A program made the translations under genes and the position numbers. Shown piece after piece: positions 13,716 through 16,557 of a stretch of DNA of 16,557 nucleotides. The DNA is from CAYJXA01 sp964404595. Its GTDB lineage: Archaea > Nanobdellota > Nanobdellia > Woesearchaeales > GW2011-AR9. The stretch lies in assembly GCA_964404595.1 (NCBI GenBank), contig CAYOKQ010000034.1, positions 1 to 16,557 of the forward strand. The letters are read 5' to 3'. The notes beneath the pieces were generated by a model. That model made no database searches. It was given only the letters and a program-made list of their open reading frames with translations, and was not told the origin of the DNA. Within the stretch, counting starts at the first letter, position 1, and the number at the start of each line of letters is the position of its first letter.

Positions 13716-15014
13716 ATGGAAAAACTAAAAGAATATCTTCAAAAGAGTACGTTTAAAATACTAGGTTCTTTGGCATTAATTGGATTTTCTGTAGGTGGAA
13801 TTTATACTGCACAATACGCAATAAAGCTTCCTTCTCTTGTAGAAGATTATTATCGAGAAGTTGAAAAGTATGCTTCGAAAACCAACATCGTGTGCGGAGA
13901 ATCGGGAATTGCCTTGTGGAGATGGTGCGACGAATATTTGCAAATATATAGCACTGCCCTTTTCTTTTTAGACAATACTGATTTTGTAGAAAAAAGCTGC
14001 GCCTTGGTCCGCCATAATGGCGAATATTATGAGCAGGAGTTGAAAAAATTTTTTACCAGACTGGACCAAAATTCTTCACTTCGCGAATCCTTAGAAGAAA
14101 AAGTATACATCTTAGAAGACGAGGTGAGCATTGATGTGGCAAAGAAGAGCGATGGCTATGAAGTGGTTTCATACGAAGATGAGTCTAATGGATTGTACGC
14201 ATTTTATCTTAAAGAGATTTGGCAAGATCCGCAAATACAAATGTATCTCTCGCGCATACTTGATGGCAACCAGCAGGCAATTTCCCGGCTCACGGAAAGA
14301 GCAGAAGCGTTACTAAATGTTTATATCCCCCTTGAAGACTTGGAGGCCCGCGTACTTGATAATATTAGGGAAAAGTTTACCTCTGCCCAGTTTACACAGG
14401 ATCTAGCAGAACTAAATAGTACCGGTCAGGATTATTTTGATCAAATTCAACTTTTTAATAATCTTGTGGTGCAAAGTAAGGCAGCGCTTGATGAGAAAAA
14501 AGTGTTGCTACAGCAAGCACAACATATGATGGCACGAGCTCTCACTCTGGAACCTGATTACAGAAGAGCGACAGGTCTGAATCAGAAGATTGAAGATTTG
14601 CAAGAAACAATCCCCTATATTGAGCAAAGCATCGTAGAATGGCAAAATATGATGCAGAGAGCAACTAAAAATAAGGAAAGGGTAAAAGAATTATGGAATG
14701 AGCAAAAAACCATTCTTGTCGAACAGATGTGGAAGAATGTTTATGAAAGTATGGTCAAAAGCCGCATTACCAAAATTATTCCTGAGCAGATTTTGTTAAA
14801 CACAGATATTCTTGCCATAGGACACACTCATCCATTTTTTAGCCAGCAGGAAGAAGAAGGCTCTCCTTACAGACCAAGTTCGGCAGATATTGAGTTTGGA
14901 ATGAGCAAACCAGATCTTACCTTTGTTGCCTTTCCTGATCGCTGGCAAATTTACCAAAATATATGTGGGGAATCGGAATTAGTGAGAGAATATCAACGAA
15001 ATGAAAAAAATTAG
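13716..15014 (+). CDS. Membrane-anchored coiled-coil protein with JAMM-like C-terminus
   Basis: 432 residues; I recognise no family over the full length. Residues about 11-34 form one membrane helix (FKILGSLALIGFSVGGIY). Residues 35-225 are mixed; about 226-350 are helical and charged with heptad-like spacing (LNQKIEDLQETIPYIEQSIVE region), so probably coiled coil. The end has LAIGHTHP and PSSADIEFG, then PDLTFVAFPDRWQIY, which resembles the second half of a JAB/MPN domain: His370-x-His372, Ser388, Asp391. The usual H-x-H-x7-S-x-x-D spacing is enlarged to x15 by an acidic insert. The conserved upstream Glu and first strands are not evident, so activity is uncertain. It follows lonB by 33 bp and overlaps the next gene by 14 nt. 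Confidence 0.72.
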   Translation: MEKLKEYLQKSTFKILGSLALIGFSVGGIYTAQYAIKLPSLVEDYYREVEKYASKTNIVCGESGIALWRWCDEYLQIYSTALFFLDNTDFVEKSCALVRHNGEYYEQELKKFFTRLDQNSSLRESLEEKVYILEDEVSIDVAKKSDGYEVVSYEDESNGLYAFYLKEIWQDPQIQMYLSRILDGNQQAISRLTERAEALLNVYIPLEDLEARVLDNIREKFTSAQFTQDLAELNSTGQDYFDQIQLFNNLVVQSKAALDEKKVLLQQAQHMMARALTLEPDYRRATGLNQKIEDLQETIPYIEQSIVEWQNMMQRATKNKERVKELWNEQKTILVEQMWKNVYESMVKSRITKIIPEQILLNTDILAIGHTHPFFSQQEEEGSPYRPSSADIEFGMSKPDLTFVAFPDRWQIYQNICGESELVREYQRNEKN

Positions 15015-15699
15015 CAAAGTAGAATCTATGATAGAAGCTACCCTTCCAAAAGCAATAAAAGATCTTGAAACGGAGCTTGGAGTTACCTTTGCTGAATTTC
15101 CTGCTATTGATTTATCCCAGAAGCTAGAGGAGGACATGACGGGAGAATATAATCCGGCCCGCAATACTGTGAATATTAATTATGAACTTATTTTTCTTCC
15201 CAAAGGAGTGCTTAATAAATTTCTTAATTTTGCTAACTATGGCCAGGCTGCAGATCTTTATCCTATTCTGCGGCATGAACTGGGACATTTTTATGTTGAT
15301 AAAGTACAAGAGTCCCTGAAACTTCCTCATGTCCCTTCTCTGGAGCAATTGGAAAGATTAAAAGATCTTGCTCAGGGTGACAACTTTACATTATTCGATG
15401 ATCCTAAATTTCAGGCGGTTGTTGGCAACAAGATTATGAATGAGGGAATTGCAGAATATTTTGAGCATGGCCCTTTGTCCGAACGTGAAATAGACCAATT
15501 ACACTGGCCTCGCTATACGGACGTTTTTATGAAGATTGATGAAGTGTACTATTGGGGTCATCAGATGGTCAGCCCGATTATAGAGCAGTTTGGGGCGCGG
15601 GGAATAGAATACTTGGTGATGCACCCACCAGAAGATCCTACCAAGTTGGGAGAATATCAGCAAGACGTGCTTGAGACATTGCGATCTCAAACTCTGTAG
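15001..15699 (+). CDS. Putative HExxH zinc metalloprotease
   Basis: 232 residues, with no signal peptide or membrane helix. HELGH at 92-96 (in YPILRHELGHFYVDKV) is the zinc-binding motif of zincins; Glu148 in NEGIAEYFEHG, 52 residues on, is well placed as the third ligand of a gluzincin. The rest matches no family that I can name. The ATG at 15001 lies inside the upstream reading frame, 14 nt before its stop, in a different frame: a close overlap that suggests coupled translation and a joint function with the membrane JAMM-like protein. It could be an active peptidase or a structural zincin fold. An A7 run at 15004-15010 sits in the overlap, but the frame relation does not suit a -1 slip. Confidence 0.75.
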   Translation: MKKISKVESMIEATLPKAIKDLETELGVTFAEFPAIDLSQKLEEDMTGEYNPARNTVNINYELIFLPKGVLNKFLNFANYGQAADLYPILRHELGHFYVDKVQESLKLPHVPSLEQLERLKDLAQGDNFTLFDDPKFQAVVGNKIMNEGIAEYFEHGPLSEREIDQLHWPRYTDVFMKIDEVYYWGHQMVSPIIEQFGARGIEYLVMHPPEDPTKLGEYQQDVLETLRSQTL

Positions 15700-15703
15700 A
15701 AAC

Positions 15704-15712
15704 ATTTAAAAA
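15704..15712 (+). promoter_or_regulatory. TATA-like element of rps8e
   Basis: ATTTAAAAA lies 26-34 bp before the rps8e ATG, with no Shine-Dalgarno between, predicting an independent and leaderless or nearly leaderless transcript. Confidence 0.4.
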
Positions 15713-15737
15713 TGGAGCGTTGAATTAAGCTTATATT

Positions 15738-16118
15738 ATGGCACGCGCACAAACAAGATCAAGACGGAAAGCTTCCGGTGGACGATATCACTTTTTTAGA
15801 ACTAAACGCAAGTATGAATTATCAGGATATTCTGCGAATACCAAGTTAGATAAAGAACGGCAAGTGCGCAATGATCGGGTGCGTGCCGGAAAGATCAAGC
15901 AGGTTATTCTTAGTGCAAACCAAATCAGTGTTTCGGATGAGAAAGGAAAAGCAACTAAAACTGAACTTCTTAATGTCGTCGAAAATCCTGCGAATCCTAA
16001 TCTGGTTCGGCGGAATATCATTACCAAAGGATGTGTAGTAGAAACACCTTTGGGAAAAGTACGAGTAACCTCACGGCCTGGACAGCAAGGAAGCTTAAGC
16101 GGGGTTATAGTGAAGTAA
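15738..16118 (+). CDS. rps8e: Small-subunit ribosomal protein S8e
   Basis: 126 residues, the usual archaeal length (eukaryotic S8 is longer). The start MARAQTRSRRKASGGRYHFFRTKRKYELSG is highly characteristic, as are the middle VVENPANPNLVRRNIITKGCVVETPLGKVRVTSRPGQ and the C-terminal GSLSGVIVK. It is very basic and binds rRNA in the 30S subunit. S8e is found in archaea and eukaryotes but not in bacteria, which makes it a strong domain marker for this window. It has its own promoter and converges with the DUF4190-like gene; the short AT-rich gap between them (16119-16147) holds no clear hairpin. Confidence 0.97.
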   Translation: MARAQTRSRRKASGGRYHFFRTKRKYELSGYSANTKLDKERQVRNDRVRAGKIKQVILSANQISVSDEKGKATKTELLNVVENPANPNLVRRNIITKGCVVETPLGKVRVTSRPGQQGSLSGVIVK

Positions 16119-16147
16119 GAATTAAATATAATCTTTATTTTCTCAAT

Positions 16148-16441
16148 TTATTTTCCTACAAATTCCGAAGGCATTGGTCCAAAAGAAGACATTAATCCCT
16201 GTGCATAGCTTACCGCTGCCATAATAGCAATGATAAAGATAATAATTCCTATAACTCCTAAAATCATCCCTACCACTGCCATCGAGCGCCCTTTCAACTG
16301 TTCTCTTCTAGCATGAATTATGCCACCTATGCCAAATAATAACGCGAGGGAGCTAAATGGAGGCAAGATTAATCCGAGAAATCCGGAAAGGAAAGAGAGG
16401 ATGCACCACTCTGAATACGATTTCTTGGTTGGTTCTGGCAT
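16148..16441 (-). CDS. Small DUF4190-like membrane protein
   Basis: 97 residues from the ATG at 16441 (MPEPTKKSYSEWCILS). Two hydrophobic hairpins are visible: residues about 14-40 (LSGFLGLILPPFSSLALLFG) and about 52-78 (MAVVGMILGVIGIIIFIIAI), separated by a basic loop HARREQLKGRS. This layout, with the GR-S-x-A-x-x-G-x-x-LG linker, matches DUF4190-type proteins of unknown function. I prefer ATG 16441 over the in-frame GTG at 16501 because a TATA-like box lies about 27 bp upstream of it, giving a leaderless mRNA, and the extra 20 residues would be encoded across that box. Confidence 0.8.
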   Translation of the reverse strand: MPEPTKKSYSEWCILSFLSGFLGLILPPFSSLALLFGIGGIIHARREQLKGRSMAVVGMILGVIGIIIFIIAIMAAVSYAQGLMSSFGPMPSEFVGK

Positions 16442-16463
16442 AAAAGGAAAGGAAAATTCTCTC

Positions 16464-16470
16464 CTATAAA
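16464..16470 (-). promoter_or_regulatory. TATA-like element of the DUF4190-like gene
   Basis: TTTATAG on the minus strand, preceded by T-rich sequence, is centred 25-27 bp upstream of ATG 16441 and decides the start choice for that gene. Confidence 0.4.
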
Positions 16471-16487
16471 AAACGTTCCTTTTTGGT

Positions 16488-16529
16488 AAGCCACTCCCCA
16501 CTTTTTTCCAATTATTTGTCCAGTGGCTT
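16488..16529. repeat. 8-bp inverted repeat near the right edge
   Basis: AAGCCACT (16488-16495) and AGTGGCTT (16522-16529) are perfectly complementary with a 26-bp spacer. It lies upstream of the DUF4190-like promoter. Chance occurrence is possible and the flank beyond 16557 is not visible. Confidence 0.35.
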
Positions 16530-16557
16530 TATGGCCTATAACCCTCAAATTTCTGCT

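Noticed and set aside
15004..15010. A7 run as a programmed -1 frameshift between the JAMM-like and zincin genes
   Set aside because: The downstream frame is +1 relative to the upstream one, so a -1 slip would not join them; ordinary overlapping starts explain it.
1..16557. CRISPR array, insertion sequence or prophage
   Set aside because: No regularly spaced repeats, transposase, integrase or phage structural genes were seen on either strand.

Overview
The window looks like a piece of a metagenome-assembled genome from a DPANN-type archaeon, probably Woesearchaeota/Pacearchaeota-like; that placement is inference. The archaeal markers are clear: ribosomal protein S8e, membrane-anchored LonB, an archaeal S-layer protein, a Hel308-type helicase fragment, an archaeal ScpA, and a tRNA interrupted by introns with bulge-helix-bulge splice motifs. 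Many genes have a TATA-like element about 25-30 bp before the start codon and no Shine-Dalgarno sequence, which suggests leaderless mRNAs. A run of ten N at 7871-7880 is a scaffold gap.

Layout. 1-1192 (-): 5' part of a CPA2/Kef-type cation:proton antiporter, with a perfect palindrome at its promoter. 1269-1763 (-): membrane-anchored cupredoxin-fold protein that seems to have lost its copper ligands. 1851-2513 (+): RadC. 2505-3542 (-): AI-2E family permease. 3599-6265 (-): large secreted S-layer protein with stacked promoters and a hairpin/T-tract terminator. 6609-7262 (+): N-terminal RecA domain of a Hel308-like helicase and nothing more. 7275-10526 (-): a probable operon read from right to left, made of a 31-residue membrane peptide, a HemK-like methyltransferase fused to a kinase-like domain, a NodB deacetylase fused to a family 2 glycosyltransferase, and a TPR protein. 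10599-10731 (+): tRNA-Val(UAC) with two introns. 10833-11564 (+): ScpA. 11820-15699 (+): LonB, then a membrane-anchored coiled-coil protein with a JAMM-like C-terminus, then an overlapping HExxH zinc-protease-like gene. 15738-16118 (+): rps8e. 16148-16441 (-): small DUF4190-like membrane protein.

How the parts relate. The S-layer protein carries about eleven N-glycosylation sequons, and the NodB-glycosyltransferase operon could supply surface sugar chemistry, but no direct link is shown. The most system-like set is 11820-15699: a membrane AAA+ protease followed by two tightly packed genes for putative metalloproteases, the first membrane-anchored. It suggests a membrane-associated proteolysis module that I do not recognise as a described system. 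The best supported unusual element is the tRNA-Val with a canonical 41-nt intron plus a 19-nt D-loop intron.
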